Shown here: piece by piece, positions 1 through 8,546 of the stretch | Position numbering within the stretch: the stretch's first letter is position 1 | How the letters are laid out: each line of letters opens with the position of its first letter | Source: Mariprofundus sp. KV | GTDB taxonomy: Bacteria > Pseudomonadota > Zetaproteobacteria > Mariprofundales > Mariprofundaceae | DNA length: 64,000 nucleotides | Direction of reading: 5' to 3' | Assembly: GCF_013387475.1 (NCBI RefSeq) | Contig: NZ_VWNB01000012.1 | Location: forward strand, 41,289 to 105,288 | Program-made: the position numbers and the translations under genes | Notes under the pieces: generated by a model | What the model saw: the letters and a program-made list of their open reading frames with translations, nothing else | What the model was told of the DNA's origin: nothing | Database searches by the model: none

Positions 1-1094
1 TCCGGGGCAGGGCCGAGGTTGTAAAGGGTATGCAGAAACCGGAAACTGTTTCTGGTTACCAGCGTACGTCCATCTTCGCCCATGCCACCAATGGTTTCAG
101 TTACCCATGCCGGATCACCGGAGAAGAGCTGATCATACTCAGGTGTGCGCAGGAAACGCACGATACGCAGCTTGATCACCAGATCATCAATAAGCTCTTG
201 TGCCGATGACTCATCAAGAATCCCGGCATCGATATCACGCTGGATATAGATATCGAGGAAGGTGGAGATGCGGCCAATCGACATCGCAGCACCATTCTGC
301 TCCTTGATCGCAGCCAGATAACCGAAGTAGGTCCACTGCACCGCCTCCCGGGCTGTGGTCGCGGCAACGCCGATATCAAAGCCGTAGCTGGCAGCCATCT
401 GTTTAAGCTCATCCAGGGCCCTGATCTGTTCTGACATCTCTTCGCGGCTGCGCAGCACATCTTCACTGAACTGCAGATCATTGAGCTCAGCCTTCTCACG
501 CCTCTTTTCGGTGATCAGGAAGTCGACGCCATAAAGGGCAACACGACGATAGTCACCAACGATGCGGCCACGGCCATAAGCATCTGGCAGGCCGGTAATA
601 ATGCCGGAACGACGGCAGGCGAGGATATCCGGGCTATAGACATCGAATACACCCTGATTGTGATCTTTACGGTAGCGACTGAAGGCCTCTTTCACCGCTG
701 CATCAAGCTCGTAACCGTAGGCCTGAAGGCCAGCCTCGACCATGCGCAGGCCGCCGTTGGGGATGATCGCGCGCTTCAGTGGTGCATCGGTCTGCAAGCC
801 AACAATCAGCTCCACACTCCTGTTGATATAACCCGGTTTGTGGGCCGTGATGGAGGAGCCGATATCGCTGGATACATCCAGCACACCTTTGATGCGCTCC
901 TCTTCGATCAGCTTTGAGATCTCAATCCAGAGCTGGCTGGTTCGTTCGGTGGCCGGGGTGAGAAAGCTCTCATCGCCCTCATAGGGAGCGTAGTTCTGCT
1001 GAATGAAATCGCGGAGATCGATCCGCTCTCTCCATTCGCTGCCCTTAAAGTTGTTCCATGCTTGCAGGGTTGAAGTTGCTTCTGGTGAATTCAC
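1..1094 (-). CDS. pflB: Pyruvate formate-lyase (formate acetyltransferase), N-terminal part
   Basis: This glycyl-radical enzyme splits pyruvate with CoA into acetyl-CoA and formate in the anaerobic cytoplasm. About 364 residues are visible before the window edge. They track E. coli PflB closely: the opening motif NYAPYEGDESF, then APLKRAIIPNGG, the block NQGVFDVYSPDI, GLPDAYGRGRIVGDYRRVAL, the MSIGRISTFLDIY segment and TPEYDQLFSGDP. The catalytic Cys-Cys pair and the C-terminal glycyl-radical loop lie beyond base 1, so activity cannot be judged. The start is a GTG at 1094 preceded by an AGAGGA ribosome site. Its activase gene is not in the window. The formate product is the co-substrate of purT 6 kb away, which may be coincidence. 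Confidence 0.93.
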   Translation of the reverse strand, partial: MNSPEATSTLQAWNNFKGSEWRERIDLRDFIQQNYAPYEGDESFLTPATERTSQLWIEISKLIEEERIKGVLDVSSDIGSSITAHKPGYINRSVELIVGLQTDAPLKRAIIPNGGLRMVEAGLQAYGYELDAAVKEAFSRYRKDHNQGVFDVYSPDILACRRSGIITGLPDAYGRGRIVGDYRRVALYGVDFLITEKRREKAELNDLQFSEDVLRSREEMSEQIRALDELKQMAASYGFDIGVAATTAREAVQWTYFGYLAAIKEQNGAAMSIGRISTFLDIYIQRDIDAGILDESSAQELIDDLVIKLRIVRFLRTPEYDQLFSGDPAWVTETIGGMGEDGRTLVTRNSFRFLHTLYNLGPAP

Positions 1095-1301
1095 AATGAT
1101 TCCTCTGTTTTGGGTCGGTTCAGCTGTCTCAGACAGCGAAAAGTTGCGGACGAGCCGCTTTGATAGGTGTTACTGAAAATAGTGGGAGCTATCCGGCTCC
1201 GGCGTGCCAATCAGGATTGAACTGGACAGGACTCCAGAAAAAAGGATTCAACCAGCGCCCTTGCAGGGCGTAGAGATGAGATTCTGATGCTATGGCTGAT
1301 C

Positions 1302-1463
1302 TTAACAAGTTGACGGCATGTATGCGCGGGAGACATTTTGTAACTCTCTTTTTGGAGCATGTAGTAATTGCAAACGCATTATATGTTTACAGGCATAATG
1401 CACAACATCTAAATCAGGCATGAATTTTATGCAGGAAGATGGAGATCCTCTCTGTTTCGCCAT
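1302..1463 (-). CDS. Possible small protein, 53 aa, unknown
   Basis: I do not recognise this product. What supports it is a near-perfect ribosome binding site, AAGGAGG, seven bases ahead of an ATG at 1463, followed by 53 codons. The peptide starts MAKQRGSPSSCIKF, has three cysteines and ends in Cys. It has no obvious membrane helix or signal peptide. A 12-bp stem-loop lies just upstream (1498-1531), so the pair could be a structured leader with a short translated ORF. Codon use is unlike the neighbouring genes (several CAT, TGC and ATA codons), which argues against a typical protein. It could equally be a chance ORF. Confidence 0.25.
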   Translation of the reverse strand: MAKQRGSPSSCIKFMPDLDVVHYACKHIMRLQLLHAPKRELQNVSRAYMPSTC

Positions 1464-1497
1464 GGCATATACCTCCTTGCAGCCAGATCCCTCCTGA

Positions 1498-1531
1498 GCT
1501 TGCAGGCGAGCCGGTAGCATCGCCTGCAAGC
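1498..1531. other. Strong stem-loop upstream of the possible small gene
   Basis: GCTTGCAGGCGA at 1498-1509 is repeated in perfect inverted form at 1520-1531, giving a 12-bp stem with a 10-nt loop. No T-run follows on either strand, so it is not a standard intrinsic terminator. It lies about 35 bases ahead of the AAGGAGG site of the small minus-strand ORF and downstream of the RluA-type gene. It may be a 5' regulatory structure or a processing site. No riboswitch family was recognised. Confidence 0.4.
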
Positions 1532-1740
1532 AACTCCTGGGGGGGATAGAAGTCTGAACCTATTCAGCAAGGTCTGTTCCAGAGCGATCAATTGATCTAA
1601 ATGCTGTAGTGGCAACCTGTTTTGCATGAATCGCATTGTGCTGCTGATGAATTATCGTGCAGCTGTGCCTCTTTGGAAGGCAGTGATGCAGGGTTCTGTC
1701 CGGTGAGTGTCCGGGTTATGCATTACTGTTGTCTGCACAT

Positions 1741-3402
1741 TTAGAAGGGCGATGGAACTTCAAACTCCAGCCGTTCACGGGTGACTGGATGGTTAAAGCA
1801 CAGGCGCTGAGCGTGCAGCTTGAGTCGATCACCTGAGCGGCCATAGAGCGCATCGCCGACAATCGCAGCATTCAGGCCATCTTGGTGTGAAGCGTGTATG
1901 CGCAGCTGATGGGTGCGCCCTGTTAAGGGATAGAACCAGACGCGGGTGGTTTCACCCTCATAGCCTAAAACCTGCCAGCGTGTTTTTGCAGGTTTACCAT
2001 GTTCATGGCTGACCATCTGGCGTGGCGTGTCATCAAGATCAACGATCAGCGGCAGATTAATCTCACCCTCGAGCTGATCCGGCGGCAGCTTTCTTGATAA
2101 AATCGCCTCATAGCGTTTTTCCACACTGCGCTGAATAAATTGCCGCTGCAGAAACTTGTTGGCCAGCAGATTTTTCGCCACCAGCAGCAGCCCTGATGTG
2201 GCCATATCGAGCCGGTGCACCAGCCGCAGTTCCGGATTGTTCGGATAGCGCTGTAGCAGCCGTGTGTATACCGAGTCCTGCACCAGTTTACCCGGTGCCG
2301 ACATCAGGCCGGAGGGTTTATTGACCACCAGCAGGCTCTCATCTTCATAGACAATTCGTGGTTCGCAGGCATCAATCTGCTCAGCGAAATCGGGTTCCGG
2401 TTCAACCGCCAGACCATGCAACATAAACGGTAGTATCTTGCGGCATTTTCCTCTGCAGGCGGGGTAGAAGTGGCCATGATGTCTGATGCCTGTGGAGGGG
2501 GAGGCGCCCCACCAGAACTCTCCCAGTGCGATCGGCTGCAGCCTCTGTTTGCGGGCATAGTGAACCAGCTTGGGGCCGGCACAGTCGCCTGAGCCTGCCG
2601 GTGGCAGGCCATCAAAGAAGGCGGTAATCGGTTGTGTCTCGCCGGCAAAGTTGTGCAGCCGGTAGGTGGCAAACAGCACGTTGTGCAGCTGACGTGATTT
2701 CTCGCTGCGTTGAAATCTGGTGTCGCTTATCTGCTGATCAATCTCATCAAGCTGCTGCTGCAGCAGCTGTAGCTTCTCCTGCCACTGCAGTGACGCGTTT
2801 GTAAATTCCCGTTTATGATGCTGGCTGGCCAGCGCCAGTGCCCGCATCTGCCTCTGCTGTGCATCGGCATCACCCATTGCAAGAAGCTCCAGACGTTGCT
2901 GTTTGCGCAGAGCCTTGGCCTCTCTGTGACGCTGCTTCAGTGCCGCCAGCGCCAGATCACGCTGCTGCTGAAGAGAGGAGATCTCCTGCATCAGCTTTGA
3001 TCGCTTCTCGCAGCACTGCAACCGATCAATCTGCTCAGTTAACGCGGCCAGTTGGTCATTGCCTGCATAGAGATAACTCTCATGTTCAGCCAGCTCAAAG
3101 AGTTGTGGCACAAATCCCGGCAGCTGCCACAGGCCGTTGATCATACCGGAAAAACCACTCAGGTAACCGATGCGGCCAGCCTTGTCGCGCACCACCAGAA
3201 CTCCGAACATTTTGCCGTGATTTGAGAAGTCTCGCAGCGCAAATTTTTGCGTGCCAAGATCCTGCATCAGCATTCTGCAGGCCTGCTCGGCCAGCGGATG
3301 TGGAGTATTGGCAAATGGAGAGGGCATCACGACGGGGATCTCATCAGTCTCGGGAGGAGCAGGGAACCAGGTGACCAGATTGTCGCTTTTTGTGACCATC
3401 AT
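1741..3402 (-). CDS. RluA-family RNA pseudouridine synthase with long coiled-coil N-terminal region
   Basis: It isomerises uridine to pseudouridine in rRNA or tRNA. The catalytic domain occupies the C-terminal 220 residues and shows the family start YEDESLLVVNKPSGLMSAPG and the active-site motif LVHRLDMATSGLLLVAKN with the catalytic Asp. It also shows the later GRTHQLRIHASHQDG and HAQRL blocks. The N-terminal 340 residues are unusual for RluA itself (about 220 aa) but match a longer family known in Vibrio and Shewanella. They contain a Gln/Leu/Arg-rich coiled coil (roughly residues 110-240) and a Cys-rich linker (CRGKC). The ATG at 3402 is preferred; a TTG at 3432 would add 10 residues. The target site cannot be read from sequence. 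Confidence 0.85.
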   Translation of the reverse strand: MMVTKSDNLVTWFPAPPETDEIPVVMPSPFANTPHPLAEQACRMLMQDLGTQKFALRDFSNHGKMFGVLVVRDKAGRIGYLSGFSGMINGLWQLPGFVPQLFELAEHESYLYAGNDQLAALTEQIDRLQCCEKRSKLMQEISSLQQQRDLALAALKQRHREAKALRKQQRLELLAMGDADAQQRQMRALALASQHHKREFTNASLQWQEKLQLLQQQLDEIDQQISDTRFQRSEKSRQLHNVLFATYRLHNFAGETQPITAFFDGLPPAGSGDCAGPKLVHYARKQRLQPIALGEFWWGASPSTGIRHHGHFYPACRGKCRKILPFMLHGLAVEPEPDFAEQIDACEPRIVYEDESLLVVNKPSGLMSAPGKLVQDSVYTRLLQRYPNNPELRLVHRLDMATSGLLLVAKNLLANKFLQRQFIQRSVEKRYEAILSRKLPPDQLEGEINLPLIVDLDDTPRQMVSHEHGKPAKTRWQVLGYEGETTRVWFYPLTGRTHQLRIHASHQDGLNAAIVGDALYGRSGDRLKLHAQRLCFNHPVTRERLEFEVPSPF

Positions 3403-3521
3403 GATATGAGAAAAGACCTCTGTTTGTTGCAATCGGCGACACTATACTGATTCATCGGGTTCAGGGCATTCACCAGATCATCGATTTCCTGTAAGTTCGC
3501 TCTCTATGGAGTCACTGCAAG

Positions 3522-3833
3522 ATGGATAAAGATCTGGAGAACAGCGGCCATGCATGCTCGAAGCAGGTGGTGGTCTGCAGCAATCATCGCGCCAACCCCG
3601 CTCACCCCTCCTGCGCAGCCAGAGGTGGTGAAGCGCTGGCCATTAAGCTGGAAGCGGAGATTGCTGCCAGAGCGTTGCAGATCAGGGTGAGTCGCTTCCC
3701 CTGTCTGGGTTACTGTGACAGAGGGCCGGCAGTGAAGCTCGCGCCCGGTGGTGGTTTTATCTGCGAGATTGATCCCGATAATCTGGAAGCGGTACTGCAG
3801 CAGATTGAGGTCTTTTCGCAACAGCCTGACTGA
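3522..3833 (+). CDS. Thioredoxin-like [2Fe-2S] ferredoxin, 103 aa
   Basis: This small electron carrier is of the Shethna/thioredoxin-fold type. Four cysteines follow the family layout: VVVCSNHRANPAHPSCAARG near the N-terminus, with two Cys about 11 residues apart, then RFPCLGYCDRGPAV with CxxxC, and a C-terminal EIDPDNLEAVLQ segment. The length of about 100 aa is typical for the stand-alone form. It is divergent from the RluA-type gene and followed by an unrelated gene, so the context does not name its redox partner. A longer ORF on the opposite strand (3504-3899) is judged to be its shadow. Confidence 0.8.
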   Translation: MDKDLENSGHACSKQVVVCSNHRANPAHPSCAARGGEALAIKLEAEIAARALQIRVSRFPCLGYCDRGPAVKLAPGGGFICEIDPDNLEAVLQQIEVFSQQPD

Positions 3834-3943
3834 ACAGCGGGTTTTATATCTTAACGCGGCAGAGGTGCTGCGCTCTCCCTTGTCATCAAAATGCCGCAAT
3901 CAGCTCTTATCATTCAGTTCTTAAATGGAGAAATGGAATTGAT

Positions 3944-4375
3944 ATGATAAGTGAAATCATGGCGTCAAGGGACGCAAATAACATCGTTGAAGAGAGAATC
4001 CACAGGATGGAGTCACTACGGGCTGCAAATATACAGGTTGATAGTGGCAGAGAATGGCGATTTGAGGAGGGGGAGAGCGATGCCGTTGCAGCCAGCATTG
4101 TGATGTTTGGTCTGCCTGCCGGTGATGCGTTTAGCGCCAGATCAGCGCTGATCTCTTTCTACCCTGATGGTGATGCAAGAATTGTTGAGCCGGCCTACGA
4201 TGCTGTGCAACAGCAGATCAGGATTTTCTATCCGCTATCGCTATTTGAAACGCAGGTTGAGATTCTCAGGGCGCACGGTGAAGTGATCTGCACCTATCTG
4301 GAGTCCGCCACTATGCCCCATCTCAACAGTGCTTTTTTACATGGCAACATGCCCGTTGCGGAAAAACTGCACTGA
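3944..4375 (+). CDS. Hypothetical protein, 143 aa
   Basis: I do not recognise a family. The start ATG at 3944 has GGAGAAATGGA about 10 bases upstream. The protein is soluble-looking, with a helical acidic N-terminal third (EERIHRMESLRAANI) and a beta-rich middle (SALISFYPDGDARIVEPAY). It has no signal peptide, no membrane segment and no metal-binding motif. It stands alone between a ferredoxin gene and a convergent membrane-protein gene. Codon use is like the neighbours, so it is probably real. Confidence 0.6.
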   Translation: MISEIMASRDANNIVEERIHRMESLRAANIQVDSGREWRFEEGESDAVAASIVMFGLPAGDAFSARSALISFYPDGDARIVEPAYDAVQQQIRIFYPLSLFETQVEILRAHGEVICTYLESATMPHLNSAFLHGNMPVAEKLH

Positions 4376-4388
4376 TCATTGGCACGTT

Positions 4389-5168
4389 TTACCAGGTCGG
4401 TTTCCTTGGCGAGACCGTTCCTTCGCTGCAGAGCACTTTCCTTAATTTGCACAACTCACAGCGCTCGATAAAGAACTTGTGGTGCTCCGGTAGTACGACA
4501 TTTGGATCGCTGTCGATATGTTTGATCGGGCACCACTGTGATTCCACCTGCTCAAGTGAGTTGGCATGACGCAACGCGCAGTTGTACTCATAACGCAGGA
4601 AACTGCGACCCACTCTACCGAATACCGAGAACTGGTCTGCGAAACCGGCAGCGGCCATTTTTTCTGATGCTTCTGCTTTGGAGAGTCGGTGCAGTCCGAG
4701 CAGGGGTGCCATGACATAATCAAACGAAATAGTGACCAGCGATTGAGAGAGTATCGATAGCGTTGAGGTGAGCAGGAAGAGCGGCATGGCAAATAACCTG
4801 AGCAGGGGGTTATTATGAGGCTTGCTCGTAGAGGCGATGCGATTCAGCAGCACAGCGCTGGCCACACTCAGGCCATTGGCATAGCCACAATAGGCACAGT
4901 GAAACTTGGCGGTGTATGAAAGCCCGGGAATCAGGTGACGATCAATCACAATATAGTGTTTTAATATGATCCGATCCACGCCAAGAAGCGGGCAGATCAT
5001 CAGATTGTATAAGAGCTGAATACAGATGATGTGAAATACGATGTAGACAGGGATCATCGCATACATGGCCAAAGCGGGGGGGATCAGTCGCAGCAGGCCA
5101 TTGCGTTGCAGGTGGCTGGTGAAAATAGGATTTCGCCTGATGAACCACGCTTTTAATTTCTCGATCAT
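4389..5168 (-). CDS. Hypothetical multi-pass membrane protein with CxxC motif
   Basis: No family was recognised. Counting from the ATG at 5168, which has GGAG five bases upstream, the protein has 259 residues. The N-terminal part has two hydrophobic segments (LIPPALAMYAMIPVYIVFHIICI and the following LLYNLMICPLLGV). Then comes a short Cys motif FHCAYCGYANG, a further hydrophobic stretch (FAMPLFLLTSTLSIL) and a soluble C-terminus with six more Cys or His positions (CPIKH, HHKFFIERCELCKLRKVLC). The paired Cys motifs suggest metal or disulfide binding at the membrane. An in-frame ATG at 5213 would extend it by 15 residues. Confidence 0.6.
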   Translation of the reverse strand: MIEKLKAWFIRRNPIFTSHLQRNGLLRLIPPALAMYAMIPVYIVFHIICIQLLYNLMICPLLGVDRIILKHYIVIDRHLIPGLSYTAKFHCAYCGYANGLSVASAVLLNRIASTSKPHNNPLLRLFAMPLFLLTSTLSILSQSLVTISFDYVMAPLLGLHRLSKAEASEKMAAAGFADQFSVFGRVGRSFLRYEYNCALRHANSLEQVESQWCPIKHIDSDPNVVLPEHHKFFIERCELCKLRKVLCSEGTVSPRKPTW

Positions 5169-5395
5169 CTGCACTCCGAAACAGTATATTTCAAACTGAT
5201 ACTTCGCTTTCATAACCCGTTTTGATGATGGGAGTTGTCGAGTAAACCATTAGCAGGCAACTCTTGCAATATAATCTCAAAAGCTTTCAATACTGCAGAG
5301 GCTGGTTCAGCCTGTGGTCGGGATTTTCCGTTACATTGCTTTTTTGTGCAGTAGCAGGGCGGGCCTCTTGAATATCGAAACCGGATGGAAATCAG

Positions 5396-5608
5396 ATGAG
5401 AGAAATTACCATTTCAAAAGAGCCGATTGAGCTTAATAAGCTATTGAAGTTTGAAGCACTGGTTGCCAGTGGCGGTGAGGCCAATCGGGTGATTAGCGAG
5501 GGGTTGGTGCGGGTGAACGGTGAAGTGGAGACGCGCAAGAGGAAAAAGATTGTTGGCGGTGATGTCGTGGAATTTGCAGACGAGAAGATATCTGTTCAGC
5601 TGGGATAA
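5396..5608 (+). CDS. S4-domain RNA-binding protein (YbcJ-like), 70 aa
   Basis: This is a single-S4-domain protein expected to bind structured RNA, probably in ribosome biogenesis or tRNA handling. The whole length is the S4 fold: ISKEPIELNKLLKFEALVASGGEAN, then ISEGLVRVNGEVETRKRKKI and the closing GDVVEFADEKI. The length of 70 aa equals E. coli YbcJ. The start ATG at 5396 lies just after GGAAATCAG. It is convergent with the lipoprotein gene at 5647. Confidence 0.85.
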   Translation: MREITISKEPIELNKLLKFEALVASGGEANRVISEGLVRVNGEVETRKRKKIVGGDVVEFADEKISVQLG

Positions 5609-5646
5609 AGGAGCGTCTTCATCTGCAGTAAGAGACAATAACCCGT

Positions 5647-6246
5647 TTAGTTTGTTGCAAGCGTAACGATCTCACGTTTGAGGTAGGCAATTTTACCTGA
5701 TGGCAGCTTCAGGCTCACCCACTCAGATTTTCCATTACGATGGGTTTTCAACTCCGCATCGGGACGATACCAGCCAAGCCTTGCTGTTTTAATGTCCGGT
5801 TTGGCTCTCAGGTTATGATAACCGGAAAAACTGAAGCGTTTCTTTGCATTTTTACGACTCAGTTTTGCCCGAACCGAATCGATAATGGCCTGCTCAACGG
5901 AGGCTTCACGCATGTTACTACGTGCTTTTACGTAGAGGGTGGTCAGTTTGGGGCTCATCTCATTGAGTGTAATACTACCTTCAAGATTGTTGTTGCCGAA
6001 GGCGATGGCATAACCGTTTTCCTGAATTTCCAGCACATCAACATCTAGTTTCATGCTGCGCAGGCTCGACTGAACTGCAGCCAGAGTCGGGCTGATGTTG
6101 TTGGGAAGACAGACCTCTTCGCCGGCGAATTCGTTGGCAACCACCTCATAGAGAGCACCCGGCACGACTGAGGCAGCAGTGAGCGCTACGCAGCCTTGCA
6201 ACCAGAGAGCGGCAAGAAGCAGGGGGATAACGGTTAAAGATCGCAT
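5647..6246 (-). CDS. Predicted lipoprotein with C-terminal SH3-like region, 199 aa
   Basis: The function is unknown. The N-terminus is a lipoprotein signal (SLTVIPLLLAALWLQGC, Cys at residue 19), so the protein should be tethered in the periplasm. Residues 20-130 look like a DUF3568-type alpha/beta domain. The C-terminal 60 residues (RFSFSGYHNLRAKPDIKTARLGWYRPD and onward to KIAYLKREIVTL) resemble a bacterial SH3 fold used to bind cell-wall or protein ligands. Start ATG at 6246. It is divergently arranged with the next gene. Confidence 0.6.
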   Translation of the reverse strand: MRSLTVIPLLLAALWLQGCVALTAASVVPGALYEVVANEFAGEEVCLPNNISPTLAAVQSSLRSMKLDVDVLEIQENGYAIAFGNNNLEGSITLNEMSPKLTTLYVKARSNMREASVEQAIIDSVRAKLSRKNAKKRFSFSGYHNLRAKPDIKTARLGWYRPDAELKTHRNGKSEWVSLKLPSGKIAYLKREIVTLATN

Positions 6247-6363
6247 GGGCGTACTTTGCCTGTCAGAGGTGATAAAACTGTGCGGTTGATCACAGTGAGG
6301 CTGAACCTGTTTCGCTTCTCATATCCATAGTCATGATAAAGTTTGCATGCATCTGAAATCAGT

Positions 6364-6687
6364 ATGGAATGGGCACTCTCTCTGCTGAGAGTTGAGCCGA
6401 ACGATGCATCTATGGAGTGGCGCGTGATTAAATATCAGTCTGAATTTGAAGGTTACATCAGAGATGGCGGTGATAAGCAGGCTGCATCACTGAAATCCTA
6501 CCTTGCATCGTTAAACAGTGTTTCCAAACATCTCGGTATCAATATCGATGCCAGAACGCTTGGTTCGAACGAGGATATCGATGCGCTTGCGGATCGATTA
6601 AGCGGCATGGGTAGAATATCTGAGAAAAATATCAAACATTACCGTTCAGCTATGCAGCAGTATGTGAATATGGTGAATGGAAAATAG
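6364..6687 (+). CDS. Hypothetical small helical protein, 107 aa
   Basis: I cannot name it. It is soluble and alpha-helical. The C-terminal half (YLASLNSVSKHLGI, then EDIDALADRLSGMGRISEKNIKHYRSAMQQY) resembles the helical N-terminal domains found in some restriction-linked and recombinase-like proteins that bind DNA. This likeness is weak. The ATG at 6364 is used here; an in-frame TTG at 6343 would add seven residues. Neither has a good ribosome site. The next gene (6711) follows after 23 bases on the same strand. Confidence 0.5.
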   Translation: MEWALSLLRVEPNDASMEWRVIKYQSEFEGYIRDGGDKQAASLKSYLASLNSVSKHLGINIDARTLGSNEDIDALADRLSGMGRISEKNIKHYRSAMQQYVNMVNGK

Positions 6688-6710
6688 CCAGGCAGGGGAG
6701 TGATAAAACC

Positions 6711-7154
6711 GTGAAAGGGATATTGATCGTTGTCGCAGTTTTGTTGCTGCTGGGGTTGGCCGCGTTTATCGTGATGGCGATGCAGTCACACAAAATACCA
6801 GAAAATATCGGCCTGCAGAATGGACTGCTGCATCCTTGTCCGCCTTCGCCTAACTGCGTCTGTAGTGAAGCACATGCTCAGGCTAGTGAGCAGCATGCCA
6901 TTGCGCCGATTAAGCTTGATGATCGAGATTGGTCGCAGATGAGAAGCATCATCCTTGAGCACGGGGGGGTGATCCAGAAGGAGCGTGATTCCTATCTGCA
7001 TGCCACCTTCACCACACCTGTTTTCCACTATGTTGATGATGTTGAGCTGCGTCTTGATGAGGTGAATGGCCTGATTCATATCCGCTCCGCTTCACGGGTC
7101 GGACGCTCCGATTTCGGGGTTAATCGCAAACGCGTCAATCAACTCAAACAATAA
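6711..7154 (+). CDS. DUF1499 family membrane-anchored protein, 147 aa
   Basis: The function of DUF1499 is not established. The N-terminus has one hydrophobic anchor (ILIVVAVLLLLGLAAFIVMAM). It is followed by the family hallmark CPPSPNCVCSEA with three Cys, then a beta-rich domain with HATFTTPVFHYVDDVELRLDE and IRSASRVGRSDFGVNRKRV, both typical of the family. The start is GTG at 6711 with GGCAGGGGAG upstream. It follows a small hypothetical gene and precedes purT by 88 bases, so it could share a transcript with either. Confidence 0.8.
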   Translation: MKGILIVVAVLLLLGLAAFIVMAMQSHKIPENIGLQNGLLHPCPPSPNCVCSEAHAQASEQHAIAPIKLDDRDWSQMRSIILEHGGVIQKERDSYLHATFTTPVFHYVDDVELRLDEVNGLIHIRSASRVGRSDFGVNRKRVNQLKQ

Positions 7155-7242
7155 CCCGGCACACCGTGTGGGTGACTCCAGACTGCAAGATGATAAACTA
7201 CGTTCGATACACTACCTTTAATGATTCTCAGGGGTTCATGGC

Positions 7243-8430
7243 ATGACTCAGATTCAAATTGGCACACCACTATCACCATCGGCAACAAAAGTGATGCTGC
7301 TCGGCTCAGGCGAGCTGGGAAAAGAGGTGGCCATTGAGCTGCAGCGGCTTGGTGTCGAAGTGATTGCCGTGGACAGTTATGCCAATGCACCTGCCATGCA
7401 GGTGGCGCACCGTGCACACGTGGTGAACATGCTTGATGGAGCGGCGCTGCGTAGTCTGATTGAAGCAGAGAAACCGAATCTGATTGTGCCGGAAGTGGAA
7501 GCGATAGCCACCGATACACTGGCTGAGCTTGAGGGTGAGGGGTTTCATGTGATCCCGACTGCTCGCGCCACGCAACTGACCATGAATCGTGAAGGTATCC
7601 GCAGACTTGCGGCAGAAACATTGGGACTGGCAACATCCCCGTACCAGTTTGCAGCAACACAGGAAGAGTTTGAGGTGGCTGTCGAAACCATTGGTGCGCC
7701 ATGTGTTGTGAAACCGATCATGAGCTCATCGGGTAAAGGCCAGTCGGTGATCCGTGAGGCGGCTGACATCCAGAAGGCCTGGGACTATGCGCAAGAGGGG
7801 GGCAGGGCAGGTAAGGGTAAGGTGATTGTCGAAGGTTTCATCGATTTCGATTATGAGATTACCCTGCTCACCGTTCGTCATCGTGATGGCACATCCTTCT
7901 GCCTGCCGATCGGGCATCTGCAGGTCGATGGTGATTACCGCGAATCGTGGCAGCCACAGGCGATGAGCGATGCAGCCCTTAAGGCATCTCAACATATTGC
8001 TACAGAAGTCACTAATGCGCTGGGTGGTTATGGCCTGTTTGGTGTGGAGCTGTTTATCAAGGGTGATGAGGCGATCTTCAGTGAAGTCTCTCCACGTCCG
8101 CACGATACCGGTCTGGTGACACTGATCTCTCAGGATCTCTCCGAATTCGCACTGCACGCGCGTGCGATTCTCGGCCTGCCTGTTCCCAATATTCATCAGC
8201 ATGGCCCCGCAGCCTCTTGTCCGGTGGTGGTGGAAGGTGATTCTACTCAGGTCGCTTTTGGTGGGCTTGAAGAGGCATTGGCAGCCCCTGACACGCAGAT
8301 TCGGCTGTTTGGTAAACCTGAAGTGCACGGCAAACGCCGCATGGCAGTTGCGCTGGCTCGTGGGGCTACCGTTGAAGAGGCGCGTCAGAAAGCCGTGGCC
8401 GCAGCTAACAGCATCACGATCTCATTATGA
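7243..8430 (+). CDS. purT: Formate-dependent phosphoribosylglycinamide formyltransferase (GAR transformylase 2)
   Basis: PurT makes formyl-GAR from GAR, ATP and formate in purine synthesis, using free formate instead of 10-formyl-THF. The 395-aa length matches E. coli PurT (392). The ATP-grasp fold is clear: the N-terminal [20 protein letters not shown], then [15 protein letters not shown], the ATP-binding [17 protein letters not shown] and the metal or ATP site [28 protein letters not shown]. Start ATG at 7243. A palindromic repeat follows immediately downstream. PurT demands formate, and pflB at the left edge is a possible source. Confidence 0.95.
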   Translation: MTQIQIGTPLSPSATKVMLLGSGELGKEVAIELQRLGVEVIAVDSYANAPAMQVAHRAHVVNMLDGAALRSLIEAEKPNLIVPEVEAIATDTLAELEGEGFHVIPTARATQLTMNREGIRRLAAETLGLATSPYQFAATQEEFEVAVETIGAPCVVKPIMSSSGKGQSVIREAADIQKAWDYAQEGGRAGKGKVIVEGFIDFDYEITLLTVRHRDGTSFCLPIGHLQVDGDYRESWQPQAMSDAALKASQHIATEVTNALGGYGLFGVELFIKGDEAIFSEVSPRPHDTGLVTLISQDLSEFALHARAILGLPVPNIHQHGPAASCPVVVEGDSTQVAFGGLEEALAAPDTQIRLFGKPEVHGKRRMAVALARGATVEEARQKAVAAANSITISL

Positions 8431-8436
8431 GGCAGT

Positions 8437-8537
8437 GTGAACCACAAAGAGACAAAGGGCACAAAGTAAAAGGGTCATAAACAACCAACCGATTAGATAA
8501 TTATTTTTTCTTTGTGCCTCTGTGTATTTGTGGTGAA
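8437..8537. repeat. Intergenic inverted-repeat element of the ACCACAAAG type
   Basis: The left arm (from 8437, GTGAACCACAAAGAGACAAA then GGCACAAAG) and the right arm (8507-8537) form an imperfect inverted repeat of about 30 bp with an AT-rich centre. Each arm contains three short CACAAAG-like direct steps. It fills the gap between the convergent purT and cupin genes. The same architecture with GCGTACTTTGCG-like steps recurs at 52229-52382. Such elements are scattered in many bacterial genomes, usually between genes. This one could act as a bidirectional terminator. Confidence 0.6.
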
Positions 8538-8546
8538 TAGCTTTTC

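Larger units (their letters stand above)
1095..1740. other. 646-bp intergenic region between pflB and the RluA-type gene
   Basis: The region holds the presumed pflB leader and promoter on the minus strand. A perfect palindrome GCTGTCT-C-AGACAGC lies at 1123-1137 and a CGCCCT/AGGGCG hairpin lies near 1255-1270. I could not find a convincing FNR box (TTGAT-N4-ATCAA), which one might expect ahead of an anaerobic gene. The left half of the region resembles a leader. The right half holds a possible small gene (1302-1463), a strong stem-loop (1498-1531) and the 12-bp palindrome GATCAATTGATC at 1586-1597. Confidence 0.5.

Noticed and set aside
3504..3899. Minus-strand 131-aa ORF opposite the ferredoxin gene
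   Set aside because: The plus-strand product has a full ferredoxin signature; the minus ORF has no recognisable domain and shadows it.
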